DNA of 30,973 nucleotides from an uncultured Eubacteriales bacterium (GTDB taxonomy: Bacteria > Bacillota > Clostridia > Christensenellales > Borkfalkiaceae), in NCBI GenBank assembly GCA_900548285.1, contig URKE01000019.1, forward strand, positions 1 through 30,973. The letters are read 5' to 3'. Positions 22,518 to 30,973 of this stretch are shown here, piece by piece. How positions within the stretch are numbered: the stretch's first letter is position 1; each line of letters opens with the position of its first letter. The translations under genes were made by a program, and so were the position numbers. The notes below the pieces were generated by a model. It did not search any database and was not told where the DNA came from. It was given only the letters and a program-made list of their open reading frames with translations.

Positions 22518-23516
22518 ATGATATCGACCGTTATCCTTAAAAACAAGCCGTCTATAATCGCGACTTCAACCGTTGCCGGACCGAAAGAGGGCGAAAGCCG
22601 ACTGGGAAAACACATAGATAAAATATTTTACGACGACACGATGGGTGAGAAAACCTATGAAAAAGCGGAATGTAAAATGCTTACTTTCGTCATAAAAAAC
22701 GTAATGGAAAACGCGCGCTTAAAAGAAAGCGACGTGGGAGCGATTTTATCGGGAGATTTGCTCAATCAGATTATATCGTCAAGTTTCGCCGCGAGGAAGT
22801 TCGACGTGCCGTATATCGGGGTATACAACGCGTGTTCGACTATGGCGGAAGCGTATGCTCTCGGAGCGGCGCTTGTCGACGGCGGATATCTGAATAACGT
22901 CATCGCCGCAACGGGCAGCCATTTTTCTACGGCGGAAAGACAATATCGTTATCCGCTCGAACTCGGCGCTATTCGTCCGCCGCAGTCGCAATGGACGGTA
23001 ACGGGCGCAGGCGCGGGAATTATATCGTCGAAAAGGGGAAACTATCCTGAAATTACGTCCGTGACCTTCGGGAGAGTAATCGATTTCGGCGTTACGGATG
23101 CGAACAATATGGGGGCGGCGATGGCTCCCGCCGCGGCTGATACTATCGTAAGGCATTTCAGGGAGTCGGGCAGAGATTCCGATTATTACGACCTTGTGAT
23201 AACCGGCGATCTCGGCGCGCTCGGTTCGAGAATAGTCAAAAAAATCTGCTTTGAAAAATGCGTCGATATAGACAGAAATCACGTCGATTGCGGTGAGTTG
23301 ATTTATAATATCGACGAGGAGGAGTTTCAGGGCGGTAGCGGCGCCGGATGCAGCGCGGTGGTGTTCAATTCTTATATTTATAAGAAGATGCTTAAGAAAG
23401 AAATCAAAAGAGTTTTGTTTGTCGCAACGGGCGCGCTTTTATCGACGCTTTCAACTCAGCAGGGCGAATCGATACCCGCCGTCGCCCATGCGATAAGCGT
23501 TGAAGCGGAGGACTGA
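22518..23516 (+). CDS. spoVAD: Stage V sporulation protein AD
   Basis: This is a component of the SpoVA channel that loads dipicolinic acid into the forespore and releases it at germination. SpoVAD has a thiolase-like fold and binds dipicolinic acid. Family motifs include STVAGPKEGESRLGKHID, the YNACSTMAEA region around the conserved Cys, and GSHFSTAERQYRYPLE. The central block is TVTGAGAGI, and the VITGDLGALG block follows. At 332 residues the length is typical. The start is ATG 22518, since the upstream GTG extension overlaps the terminator. SpoVAE follows after 4 nt, but spoVAC, usually the first gene of the set, is not upstream here. Sigma-G control is expected from the family, and the region before the gene lacks a clear housekeeping promoter. 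Confidence 0.96.
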   Translation: MISTVILKNKPSIIATSTVAGPKEGESRLGKHIDKIFYDDTMGEKTYEKAECKMLTFVIKNVMENARLKESDVGAILSGDLLNQIISSSFAARKFDVPYIGVYNACSTMAEAYALGAALVDGGYLNNVIAATGSHFSTAERQYRYPLELGAIRPPQSQWTVTGAGAGIISSKRGNYPEITSVTFGRVIDFGVTDANNMGAAMAPAAADTIVRHFRESGRDSDYYDLVITGDLGALGSRIVKKICFEKCVDIDRNHVDCGELIYNIDEEEFQGGSGAGCSAVVFNSYIYKKMLKKEIKRVLFVATGALLSTLSTQQGESIPAVAHAISVEAED

Positions 23517-23520
23517 ATTT

Positions 23521-23892
23521 ATGCGGGAAATGTTGTTGATGTATCTTAAGGCGTTCGTTGTGGGCGGGAGTATATGTACGATTGCTCAGTTGCTCATAAA
23601 TTACACGAAGATAACTTCGGGTAAAATTCTGGTTTATTTTATGCTTGCGGGAGTTGTTCTGCAAGCGTTCGGATTGTATCAGTATATCGTGGATTTTGCA
23701 GGCGCAGGCGCAACCGTACCGATAAGCGGATTCGGTTATCTCCTTGCAAACGGCGCGATAAAGGGGGCAAAACACGGCTTATTCGGCGCGTTCACAGGCG
23801 GTCTTGCTTCTGCTTCGGCGGGCGTAACTGCCGCCGTCGTGTTCGGTTATTTCAACGCGCTCGTATTCCGCGCGAAATCGAAAAAGAACTAG
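23521..23892 (+). CDS. spoVAE: Stage V sporulation protein AE (SpoVAEb type)
   Basis: This is a small integral membrane subunit of the SpoVA channel. It has three or four hydrophobic segments (FVVGGSICTIAQLLI, ILVYFMLAGVVLQAFGLY and a C-terminal GVTAAVVFGYF). The family motif FGYLLANGAIKGAKHGLFGAFTGGLA is intact. At 123 residues it matches SpoVAEb. ATG 23521 is chosen because GGAGG lies about 10 nt upstream, within the end of spoVAD. The spacing to spoVAD implies one transcript. Confidence 0.95.
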   Translation: MREMLLMYLKAFVVGGSICTIAQLLINYTKITSGKILVYFMLAGVVLQAFGLYQYIVDFAGAGATVPISGFGYLLANGAIKGAKHGLFGAFTGGLASASAGVTAAVVFGYFNALVFRAKSKKN

Positions 23893-23931
23893 GGATTCCA
23901 TTCGTCATCACTAAAACCATTCTTATATTCA

Positions 23932-23937
23932 TATAAT
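23932..23937 (+). promoter_or_regulatory. -10-like box just before yunB
   Basis: CATATAAT (23930-23937) ends 5 nt before the yunB ATG, with no Shine-Dalgarno sequence. The shape resembles the sigma-E -10 (CATACAAT), fitting sigma-E control of yunB in Bacillus, but no good -35 was found. A start here would give a leaderless or nearly leaderless mRNA. Confidence 0.4.
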
Positions 23938-23942
23938 TTAAT

Positions 23943-24584
23943 ATGAAAAAAAAGAAGAAAAGGGTTTTAAAATTCCTGTGTTTTTTTACGGCGTTCGTCA
24001 TAACTGTCGTTTCGATTTATTTCTCGTCCGACAGAATAGTGGTGAATTTGGCGGAAAAGACGTTCGATTCGATAATTTCGTCTGCTTCGTATCACGCCGT
24101 GGATATTATAGTGGAAGAAAAATACCGCTATTCGGATCTGGTCGACATTAAAACCGATTCGTCCGGGAACGTGGGTATGATTATAACCGACAGTTACGCC
24201 GTAAACAAACTCGCCGCAACTGCGGCGACAAAGGCTTACGCTTATTTGTCCGAGAGAATTGAAAAAGGCGTCGAAGTGCCTTTGGGAGCTTTTACGGGCA
24301 TAAGACTTATAAGCGGTTTCGGAGCGAAAGTGAGAATGAAAGTTATATCGGTCGCGTCGGTAAAATGCGATTTTATTTCGGAGTTCGCGCAAGCGGGAAT
24401 AAATCAGACAAGACATTCTCTTTATCTCAACATAAACTGCGTTGTCAACGTGGTTACAAAAACGAAAACAAAAACGATAAACGATAAAATCACCGTTCTT
24501 GTTTTCGATAATCTCATCGTCGGAAAAGTGCCAAACGTGGTCGTGACGCCCATAACGATAGGCAAAAGCGAAATAAAACCTTAA
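23943..24584 (+). CDS. yunB: Sporulation protein YunB
   Basis: This is a membrane-anchored sporulation protein required for normal spores; its biochemical role is not known. A short basic start leads into a transmembrane helix (residues about 8-27). The rest lies outside the cytoplasm and shows the YunB signature: VEVPLGAFTGIRLISGFG near residue 112, then FAQAGINQTRHSLYLNI near 148. At 213 residues the length is normal. It follows spoVAE by 50 nt and has its own -10-like box. A strong terminator lies just after it. Confidence 0.9.
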   Translation: MKKKKKRVLKFLCFFTAFVITVVSIYFSSDRIVVNLAEKTFDSIISSASYHAVDIIVEEKYRYSDLVDIKTDSSGNVGMIITDSYAVNKLAATAATKAYAYLSERIEKGVEVPLGAFTGIRLISGFGAKVRMKVISVASVKCDFISEFAQAGINQTRHSLYLNINCVVNVVTKTKTKTINDKITVLVFDNLIVGKVPNVVVTPITIGKSEIKP

Positions 24585-24592
24585 AAACTTTT

Positions 24593-24620
24593 AAAAACGG
24601 AAGATTTTCTTCCGTTTTTT
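24593..24620 (+). terminator. Intrinsic terminator after yunB
   Basis: AAAAACGGAAG (24593-24603) and CTTCCGTTTTT (24609-24619) form an 11-bp stem, followed by more T-rich sequence, 8 nt after the yunB stop. Confidence 0.92.
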
Positions 24621-24621
24621 C

Positions 24622-24650
24622 TTTTCAAATTTCATCATATTTGATAAAAT
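24622..24650 (+). promoter_or_regulatory. Promoter of the U32 peptidase gene, likely leaderless
   Basis: TTTTCA (24622-24627), 17-nt spacer and TAAAAT (24645-24650) lie so that transcription would begin at or near the ATG at 24657. No Shine-Dalgarno sequence is visible between. Confidence 0.5.
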
Positions 24651-24656
24651 GTAGTT

Positions 24657-26822
24657 ATGATAGAATTACTTGCTCCCGCAGGAAACGAAGAATGTTTTTT
24701 TGCGGCGATAAATAACGGCGCGGACGCCGTTTATCTCGGTCTTAATTCTTTTTCGGCGCGAAAGAACGCCGGAAATTTCACGAGGGATAATATTCGCTTT
24801 TATGTTTCGTACGCGCATGCCGTCGGTGTGAAGGTATACGTCGCGCTTAACACTTTGATTAAGGATAGCGAACTCGAAGATTTCATAGCCGCCGCGAAAA
24901 CCGCTTACGAGGCGGGCGCGGACGCGCTTATCGTGCAGGACGTGTTTTCGGGGAAAATTCTGAAAGGAGTTTTGCCCGATTGCGAACTTCATTTAAGCAC
25001 GCAGGCGGGGGTAAATAATCTCGCCGGGGTGAAAATCGCCGAAGAATACGGCTTTTCGAGAGTAATTCTCGCAAGGGAAACGGAAGAGAGAGAAATAAAG
25101 TCGATCGCCGAAAATATCGACACGGAAATTTTCGTTCACGGCGCGCTTTGCAGTTCTTTTTCGGGGCATTGTTATATGAGTTCGTTTATCGGCGGCAACA
25201 GCGGTAACCGCGGACTTTGCAAACAGCCTTGCAGAAAAAAGTATGTGATCGAAACCAAAACGGGAGAGGGGAAATATTCCTTCTCTTTGTCCGATCTGAA
25301 TCTTGCAGACAGAATAGGCGATATAATTAAACTCGGCGTTAAAAGCGTAAAGATCGAGGGCAGAATGCGTACTCCCGAATACGTTGCCGCGGCGGTCGGG
25401 GTATACAGAAAGGCAATCGACGGGCTTCCGTTTGATTTGTCGGAGATTAAACGGACATATAACAGAGGGGATTACACCGAGGGGTACGTTTTCGGTTTTA
25501 ACGGCGGTATTTTATCGGATAAGATTCAGAATCATTGCGGAGAATATTTCGGCATTGTAAAACGCGTGTACGGCGGAAAACTTATTTTCGACGGTTTAAA
25601 GCCCGCGCGCTGCGGCGACGGATTTAAAATTCTCAGAAACGGATTTGAAACGGGGAATGCCGTTTGCTTGCGGAATGGTAAGGAACTCGATTGTAAAGGC
25701 GACGTAAGGGTGAACGACGTTGTGATGATCACGCGCGACGCCGCGTTGTCGGAGGAACTTTTTAACGCGGAACCAAAGCGAAAAGCCGTTAGCGTGGTTG
25801 CTTATTTTTCAGAGGGTGAAAAGCCGTATCTCGAAGCGAACGGTATAAAAGTAGTCGGCGAAAACGTTCTCGAAAAAGCGAAGTCGAGTCCGCTTACAAA
25901 CGAAGAAGTTTGCAGGAATCTTTTGAAAACGGATAAGTATCCGTTCGTTATAATTCCTTCCGTCACCATTATCGGCGAGCCGTTTATCGTTAAATCTCAA
26001 CTTAATAAATTGAGATGCGAACTATACGAAAAGATTTTTTCGCAAGACGTAAAAACCGTAAAAAACGCCGACTACAACTATGATTTTATTGAAGATTATG
26101 GTTTGTCTTACAAGGGGATTATAATGTCCGACGGCGCGGCGTTCGTACCGGATAATCACGCGTTTGTTTTAAGACCGGATTCATATGACGACATAAAATC
26201 GATTGCCGTTATCCTTGATAAAATAAATGCGGACAAGTTTTTGTTCGTTCCCGCTTTTTTATCCGGGAGCGACGAAGCGGCGATAAAAAAGATTCTCTAT
26301 ATGTTTGACGGCATTTATGCCGACGGACTTTGCGGAATTACTCTCTGGCGCGAAACGGGTAAAAAAATTATCGCCGGAACGGGTTTAAATTCTTTTAATT
26401 CGGTTGATTTTTCCGAACTAAGCAAACTCGGAGTTAAAGATATAATTTATTCAAAAGAATTAAGCCTTAAAGAGATAGGCGAAATCAAATCCCGCGGTTA
26501 TGTTTTTTCCTTCGGAAGAATCAAACTCGCCGAGTTTTTGTATTGTCCGTTCGGTAAAAAATGCGGGCAATGTAAAAGAGGCAACGCGTTTTCCGTAACC
26601 GACGAAACCGGGCATAAGTTTGTTCTGTCAAGATATAAACTCGGAGGAAGGTGCCGTTTCGAACTGTATAACGGAGATTTGATAAAAAGCGACAAAATCA
26701 ATTACAATTTCTATAATTTTACAGGTTTTTCCGAAAGGCAAACTTATGATTTTTTCAATGGCGGCAACCTTGAAAAAGAATATAGTTTCACAAACGGAAA
26801 TCTGAAAAGAGGTGTTTTATGA
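24657..26822 (+). CDS. U32 family peptidase-like protein (RlhA/TrhP type)
   Basis: This is a member of the U32 family, first named as collagenase-like peptidases. In E. coli, characterised members act in prephenate-dependent hydroxylation of tRNA or 23S rRNA (TrhP, RlhA). The N-terminal TIM-barrel-like part shows LLAPAGNEECFFAAINNGADAVYLG and HLSTQAGVNN. The U32 signature region is EIFVHGALCSSFSGHCYMSS, then NRGLCKQPCRKKY with conserved cysteines likely holding an Fe-S cluster. DRIGDIIKLGVKSVKIEGRMR closes the core. The C-terminal 400 residues are a DUF3656-like extension with another Cys group (CPFGKKCGQCKRG). At 721 residues it is the long form common in Clostridia. It overlaps mutS2 by ATGA. 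A specific substrate cannot be assigned. Confidence 0.9.
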   Translation: MIELLAPAGNEECFFAAINNGADAVYLGLNSFSARKNAGNFTRDNIRFYVSYAHAVGVKVYVALNTLIKDSELEDFIAAAKTAYEAGADALIVQDVFSGKILKGVLPDCELHLSTQAGVNNLAGVKIAEEYGFSRVILARETEEREIKSIAENIDTEIFVHGALCSSFSGHCYMSSFIGGNSGNRGLCKQPCRKKYVIETKTGEGKYSFSLSDLNLADRIGDIIKLGVKSVKIEGRMRTPEYVAAAVGVYRKAIDGLPFDLSEIKRTYNRGDYTEGYVFGFNGGILSDKIQNHCGEYFGIVKRVYGGKLIFDGLKPARCGDGFKILRNGFETGNAVCLRNGKELDCKGDVRVNDVVMITRDAALSEELFNAEPKRKAVSVVAYFSEGEKPYLEANGIKVVGENVLEKAKSSPLTNEEVCRNLLKTDKYPFVIIPSVTIIGEPFIVKSQLNKLRCELYEKIFSQDVKTVKNADYNYDFIEDYGLSYKGIIMSDGAAFVPDNHAFVLRPDSYDDIKSIAVILDKINADKFLFVPAFLSGSDEAAIKKILYMFDGIYADGLCGITLWRETGKKIIAGTGLNSFNSVDFSELSKLGVKDIIYSKELSLKEIGEIKSRGYVFSFGRIKLAEFLYCPFGKKCGQCKRGNAFSVTDETGHKFVLSRYKLGGRCRFELYNGDLIKSDKINYNFYNFTGFSERQTYDFFNGGNLEKEYSFTNGNLKRGVL

Positions 26823-29173
26823 TCACGCCAAGAGTGGTTAAAGCGCTTGAATTCGACAAGGTTTTAAAAATCGCGTCAGAGTTCTGCGTGTTATACGAAA
26901 CGAAACAAAACTTTGAGAAGTTTATTCCGGGCGGAGATTTTTCGGACGCTCAACTTCTTCTCGACAAAACGAGCGAAGCCTACGATTTGCTTTTCAATCA
27001 CGGAGCGAGTTCTATCGAGTTTTACGACGATATGGGCGACGTTCTCGAACGCGTTAAAAAAGGCGCGACGCTTTCCATGGGCGAACTTCTTCGGTGCGCG
27101 AGACTTCTGAAGAGCGGGAGAATTCTTTACTCATCGGTAGGCGATTCCAAAGCGGACGCGCCGTATATAAAACAGGAAACGTCGGGTATTTACGTCGATT
27201 TGTATCTTGAAAACGAAATCCGCGAAAAAATTCTCAGCGAAGACGCGATGAGCGACAATGCTTCCGAAAAACTAAGTTCGCTAAGAAAAAGCATAAAGAG
27301 AATCAACGAGCAGATCAGAGAAAAACTGCTTTCGTTTATCCGGAGCGGTAACAATAAATATCTGCAGGAAAACATAATCACAATGCGCGGCGACAGGTAC
27401 GTTTTACCCGTCAAAAGCGAATACAGAGGTCAGATAGGCGGTTTCGTTCACGATCAGTCGTCCACCGGTTCGACCGTGTTTATCGAGCCGACCGCCGTTC
27501 TCGAACTTAACAACGCGTTAAAAACCGCAACAATCGAAGAGCAACTCGAAGTCGAACGAATCCTTGCCGAACTTTCGCAAAAAGTCGGCGTAATCGCTTC
27601 CAGACTCGAAACGAACGAAGAAATAATCGTCGATGTGGACGGATTTTACGCAAGGGCGATTTACGCTTATAAAACCAGATCTCATCGACCGAAAATCAAC
27701 CGTTCGGGCAAAACGGTAATAATTAACGGCAGGCATCCGCTTATAGATAAAGACAAGGTTGTTCCGATAAGCCTTTCTTTCGGCGATAAGTATAACTATC
27801 TGTTGATAACGGGACCAAACACCGGCGGTAAAACGGTCACGCTCAAACTGACGGGGCTTTTTGCGCTTATGTCTATGAGCGGATTTTTCGTCACTGCGTC
27901 CGAAGGAACGGAAATATCTTATTTCGCCAACGTTTTCTGCGACGTGGGCGACGAGCAGAGTATAGAGCAGAATTTGTCTACGTTTTCTTCGCATATCAGA
28001 AATATAATCGAAATTACAAACAACGTCGATTCCGAATCGCTTGTTCTGATCGACGAAATCGGCGCGGGAACAGACCCTGAAGAGGGCAGCGCGATAGCGA
28101 GGGCGGTTATCGAAAAACTGCTCGAAAAGAGCAGTTTCGGAATCATCACCACGCACTATTCCGCGTTAAAAGAATACGTCTACACCGACGACAGGATTCT
28201 CAACGCGTCTATGGAGTTCGATCCCGAAACATTCGCGCCGCTATACAAAATCAATCTCGGCATCCCGGGTTCGTCCAACGCGATAGAAATTTCCTCGATG
28301 CTCGGACTTGACAAGGCGATTGTCGAAAGGGCGTTCTCGCTTCTGAAAGGCGATAAAGTTTCGTTCGAGAACGTTCTCAAAGAAGCCGAAAAATCACGCA
28401 GAGCAGCCGAAGATATAAAGGAAGAACTCGAAAAAATCAAAGAGGACGAATCTTTAAAACTCAAAGAGATCGAAACCGAAAGAAATAAACTCAACGAGGA
28501 AAAAGAAAAATTCTATCAGAAGGCAAAATCGGAAAGCAGACGTATCGTCAACGAAAAACTCGACGAAGCGGACGAAATTATCGATGAAATCAAAATTTTG
28601 TTCGATAAAGCCGAACTCGACAGCGGCGACCTTATCAAAGCGAGAACCTTAAGAAATAAACTCGAAGATAAAAAATATTCGCTCGAAGACGTGGAGGAAA
28701 AAATCGTAAATTACAGCCCCGTCAACCCGGAAACGCTTAAAACCGGCGATAAGGTTTATTATAAACCGACGGAAACGCTTTGCGAAGTCGCTTCGATAAA
28801 CCCCAAAAAGAAAGAGTGCGAAGTGTTTATGGGCGCGATAAGGCTGAAAGCAAAGATGACCGATTTGTTCTTTGTTTCTCACAGAACCGTTCCGAAAACG
28901 TCCGTCGCGCTCAAGAGAGAAGCGGTCAGACCTGTGACGGAAATAAACGTTATCGGAGAGAGCGTTATGGAAGCGTTGCCGGAAATAGAGCAGTTTATCG
29001 ATCAGGCGGTCGTCAACAATCTCGAAGAGGTTAAAATTATTCACGGAAAAGGATTGAAGATACTCAGCACCGCCATTCACGACGCTTTAAAACGCAATAA
29101 AAACGTCGAAAGTTTCCGCTTCGGCAAATACGGCGAGGGCGAAAGAGGCGTTACGTTTGTCAAACTCAAATAA
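26819..29173 (+). CDS. mutS2: MutS2 family protein
   Basis: This is a MutS-related ATPase. In Bacillus, MutS2 (also RqcU) acts in ribosome quality control by splitting collided ribosomes; in other species it limits recombination. Residues 1-300 form the clamp and lever region with DRYVLPVKSEYRGQIGGFVHDQS. Walker A TGPNTGGKT is at 331-339. The region CDVGDEQSIEQNLSTFSSH and Walker B LVLIDEIGAGTDPEEGSA follow. A coiled coil with charged repeats (about 520-640) leads to the KOW-like GDKVYYKPTE segment. The C-terminal SMR domain has HGKG (IIHGKGLKIL). At 784 residues the length is normal. AGAGGTG lies 6 nt before the ATG. It is the second gene of an operon with the U32 protein. Confidence 0.96.
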   Translation: MITPRVVKALEFDKVLKIASEFCVLYETKQNFEKFIPGGDFSDAQLLLDKTSEAYDLLFNHGASSIEFYDDMGDVLERVKKGATLSMGELLRCARLLKSGRILYSSVGDSKADAPYIKQETSGIYVDLYLENEIREKILSEDAMSDNASEKLSSLRKSIKRINEQIREKLLSFIRSGNNKYLQENIITMRGDRYVLPVKSEYRGQIGGFVHDQSSTGSTVFIEPTAVLELNNALKTATIEEQLEVERILAELSQKVGVIASRLETNEEIIVDVDGFYARAIYAYKTRSHRPKINRSGKTVIINGRHPLIDKDKVVPISLSFGDKYNYLLITGPNTGGKTVTLKLTGLFALMSMSGFFVTASEGTEISYFANVFCDVGDEQSIEQNLSTFSSHIRNIIEITNNVDSESLVLIDEIGAGTDPEEGSAIARAVIEKLLEKSSFGIITTHYSALKEYVYTDDRILNASMEFDPETFAPLYKINLGIPGSSNAIEISSMLGLDKAIVERAFSLLKGDKVSFENVLKEAEKSRRAAEDIKEELEKIKEDESLKLKEIETERNKLNEEKEKFYQKAKSESRRIVNEKLDEADEIIDEIKILFDKAELDSGDLIKARTLRNKLEDKKYSLEDVEEKIVNYSPVNPETLKTGDKVYYKPTETLCEVASINPKKKECEVFMGAIRLKAKMTDLFFVSHRTVPKTSVALKREAVRPVTEINVIGESVMEALPEIEQFIDQAVVNNLEEVKIIHGKGLKILSTAIHDALKRNKNVESFRFGKYGEGERGVTFVKLK

Positions 29174-29202
29174 TTGATTTTTCAATTTATTTGTGCTATA
29201 AT
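29174..29202 (+). promoter_or_regulatory. Strong promoter after mutS2
   Basis: TTGATT (29174-29179), a 17-nt spacer and an extended -10 TGCTATAAT (TATAAT at 29197-29202) predict a start near 29209. It begins right after the mutS2 stop and drives the small membrane protein, nifS-like and thiI genes. Confidence 0.88.
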
Positions 29203-29275
29203 TAACAATATCGGTTATAATATCGGTCGCCGGCAGTCGTCAGATTGCCCCTCGGCCGGACGTTCGGGAGTGTTT

Positions 29276-29806
29276 ATGAAAGAGGTTTTATACGAGGAAT
29301 CGGCAAATCCGGTTAACTTAAAATTTCAAAAGGTTATATTTATTATATATACCGTTCTGATCTGGTTTTTCGGAATTCTGGATTTTATCGTTATATTATT
29401 TTTTACGCCCGCTTGGTTAAGCATTATTTTTCTCACGCTTTCGGGTGTTGCGTTCTGGTTTTTGCGCAGAAAAATTTATTACTGCGTTGACCTCGTGTTC
29501 GTTACGGGGCAGACGAGAATCATAAAAGTTATCCATTACAAATTCAGAAAAAAAATGATGGTTTTCGATTATAACGAGGTCATTCAGGTCGGAAAAGTCG
29601 GAAGCGAATCGTTTGAAAAACTTTACGCGATGCCGAAACTTAAAAAAATTTACGCAACGCCGAATAAATATATTTCGGAAGGGTATTACGTTTATCTCGC
29701 TCAGGACGGCGTAAATCAACTCGTGATTCTCGAATGTAAGGAAGATTATCTTATCAATCTCGTTAATTTTGCGGGGAGAAAGATAATCGAAAAGGACTAT
29801 AAATAA
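29276..29806 (+). CDS. Small membrane protein of unknown function (DUF6106-like)
   Basis: I cannot name a function. The first 27 residues are soluble, then two transmembrane helices (about 21-42 and 45-66) are joined by a short hydrophilic turn. The remaining 110 residues look like a cytoplasmic PH-like beta domain (KIYYCVDLVFVTGQTRIIKVI, FDYNEVIQVGKVGSESFEKL). Clostridial DUF6106 proteins have this layout; the match is tentative. ATG 29276 has GGGAG 5 nt upstream; longer in-frame starts overlap the promoter. Its stop overlaps the nifS-like start by one base, so they are co-transcribed. A 73-nt leader with a CCGGC/GCCGG stem separates it from the promoter. Confidence 0.5.
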   Translation: MKEVLYEESANPVNLKFQKVIFIIYTVLIWFFGILDFIVILFFTPAWLSIIFLTLSGVAFWFLRRKIYYCVDLVFVTGQTRIIKVIHYKFRKKMMVFDYNEVIQVGKVGSESFEKLYAMPKLKKIYATPNKYISEGYYVYLAQDGVNQLVILECKEDYLINLVNFAGRKIIEKDYK

Positions 29807-30930
29807 TGATTTATCTCGATAATGCGGCAACGACGAAACCCAACGAGGAAGTTCTCGCCGAAGCCGTAAAATATTACGAAGAAAATTTCTGGAATCCGTC
29901 GGCTCTTTATGCCGGCGGTCTTGCCGTTAAAAAACGGATAAACGAAATCAGAGAGGAAATTCTGAAAGGTTTTCCCTCGTCCTTTGAAGCGGTTTTCGTT
30001 TCTTGCGGAAGCGAAGCGGATAACACCGCGATTTTCTCTTTCGCGAAACGCGGAAACGCCGTTACGACGAACGGAGAACATTCCGCCGTTTACGAAAGTT
30101 TCTGTGAACTGAAAAAAAGAGGCGTTGAGCCTCGGTTTGCAAATCTTAACGACGACGGAAGCGTTAACGTTAACGATCTTTTGAGCCGTGTAGACGAGAA
30201 AACGACTTTTGTGTCCGTCGTTCACGTAAACAACGAAACGGGCGCGATAAACGATATCAACGCCATTGCGGAACTCGTCAAAAAGAAAAACCCGTCGGTT
30301 ATCTTCCATAGCGACGGCGTACAGGCTTACGGGAAAATCCCATACAGATTAAACGATAAAATCGACGCTTATTCCGTAAGCGCGCATAAAATAGGCGGGC
30401 TTAAAGGCGTAGGGGTTTTGTTTAAAAAGAAGAATCTTGCCGTTACGCCTCTTGTTTTCGGCGGTGGACAGGAAGGCGGCAGAAGAAGCGGTACGGAGAA
30501 CGTTCTCGGTATAATCGACTTTGGACGCGTTGCGGAAAAACACAACTCCGCGATTTCGGAAAACTTTGAAAAAACGCAGAAGATTAAACGTGTTTTAACC
30601 GATAATCTCGATTCGCGTTTTATCAGAATTATAAGCGGAGAAAACTCTTCGCCGTATATTTTGTCTTTTTCGGCTATAGGGCTTCGCGGAGAGGTTATAA
30701 TGCACATGCTCGAGGAATTCGGGATAATCGTCGGAACGGGATCTGCTTGTTCGTCAAGGCAACGCCATAGCAGAGTTTTAAAAAATTGCGGGTATGGAGC
30801 GAACGTTCTCGACGGCGCGTTAAGAATCAGTTTTTCAAGCGAGACAACCGAAAGCGACGCGTTGTATGCCGCGGAAAAAATCAACGAGTGCGTAAAAAAA
30901 TTAAAAGGCGTAATGGATAGAAACATATGA
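29806..30930 (+). CDS. Cysteine desulfurase (NifS/IscS class)
   Basis: This is a PLP enzyme that takes sulfur from cysteine and passes it on as persulfide. Motifs include YLDNAATT (3-10), the GSEADNTAIF cofactor region, EHSAVYE, HVNNETGAIND (140-150) and HSDGVQAYGKIP. The PLP Lys195 lies in SAHKIGG. The catalytic Cys315 lies in TGSACSSRQ on the mobile loop. At 374 residues it is the class I short form. It overlaps thiI by ATGA, which indicates that its sulfur goes to ThiI for tRNA 4-thiouridine or thiamine synthesis, as in other Firmicutes nifZ-thiI pairs. It overlaps the preceding gene by one base. Confidence 0.94.
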   Translation: MIYLDNAATTKPNEEVLAEAVKYYEENFWNPSALYAGGLAVKKRINEIREEILKGFPSSFEAVFVSCGSEADNTAIFSFAKRGNAVTTNGEHSAVYESFCELKKRGVEPRFANLNDDGSVNVNDLLSRVDEKTTFVSVVHVNNETGAINDINAIAELVKKKNPSVIFHSDGVQAYGKIPYRLNDKIDAYSVSAHKIGGLKGVGVLFKKKNLAVTPLVFGGGQEGGRRSGTENVLGIIDFGRVAEKHNSAISENFEKTQKIKRVLTDNLDSRFIRIISGENSSPYILSFSAIGLRGEVIMHMLEEFGIIVGTGSACSSRQRHSRVLKNCGYGANVLDGALRISFSSETTESDALYAAEKINECVKKLKGVMDRNI

Positions 30931-30973
30931 AAAAAGTAATTATCGTAAGAGTGTGCGAAATTTTCCTTAAAGG
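30927..30973 (+). CDS. thiI: Start of thiI (cut by window end)
   Basis: The first 16 codons read MKKVIIVRVCEIFLKG, matching the well-conserved ThiI N-terminus (usually VRYGEIxLKG), with Val-Cys in place of the usual Tyr-Gly. ThiI adenylates tRNA U8 and accepts sulfur from the desulfurase encoded just upstream. The ATG overlaps the stop of that gene. The rest lies outside the window. Confidence 0.8.
   Translation, partial: MKKVIIVRVCEIFLK

Noticed and set aside
1..30973. rRNA, tRNA or replication origin
   Set aside because: No tRNA cloverleaf, rRNA core sequence or DnaA-box cluster was noticed on either strand.

Overview
The window looks like the chromosome of a spore-forming, single-membrane Clostridia-type bacterium. 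The support is SpoVAD, SpoVAE and YunB homologues, a class I c-di-GMP riboswitch, TasA/SipW-type secretion genes, a pilus locus with no outer-membrane secretin, and a lipoprotein with a Gram-positive style lipobox. Stops are standard (TGA, TAA and TAG all end genes). Except for an IS110-family element at the left edge, every gene is on the + strand. No exact organism can be named from this sequence alone.

Layout: (1) about 75-1560, an IS110-family transposase on the - strand with a structured upstream end that may encode a bridge RNA. (2) 1625-3268, a surface lipoprotein. (3) 3393-11165, a compact type IV pilus locus: major prepilin, PilM-like actin-fold protein with a long disordered insert, three further prepilin-like proteins in overlapping frames, prepilin peptidase, PilC and PilB. 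(4) 11228-11413, a strong promoter, a c-di-GMP-I (GEMM) riboswitch and an overlapping intrinsic terminator, leading to a degenerate, probably non-catalytic EAL protein. (5) 12376-22441, a membrane protein resembling SipW-dependent proteins, a TasA-like secreted protein, a SipW-type signal peptidase carrying an EF-hand-like loop, a membrane-anchored McrB-like AAA+ ATPase, a large partner protein with an internal duplication, a second SipW-type peptidase, and a membrane GGDEF-EAL protein with an intact-looking phosphodiesterase site. An intrinsic terminator follows. (6) 22518-24584, sporulation genes spoVAD, spoVAE and yunB. (7) 24657-30973, housekeeping genes: U32 peptidase, mutS2, a small membrane protein, a NifS-like cysteine desulfurase and the start of thiI.

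Working together: parts 3 to 5 read as one c-di-GMP-tuned cell-surface programme. High c-di-GMP would relieve the terminator at 11376-11413 (inferred from structure). That would express a degenerate EAL protein and a TasA/SipW-like fibre or matrix export set, while the GGDEF-EAL protein at the end of the region would lower c-di-GMP again. The AAA+ ATPase and its repeat-containing partner sit between the two signal peptidases. They have no role I can name and are the best candidate here for an undescribed module.

Several proteins of the surface region carry 9- or 12-bp coding tandem repeats. Several intergenic gaps hold strong hairpins or short direct repeats.
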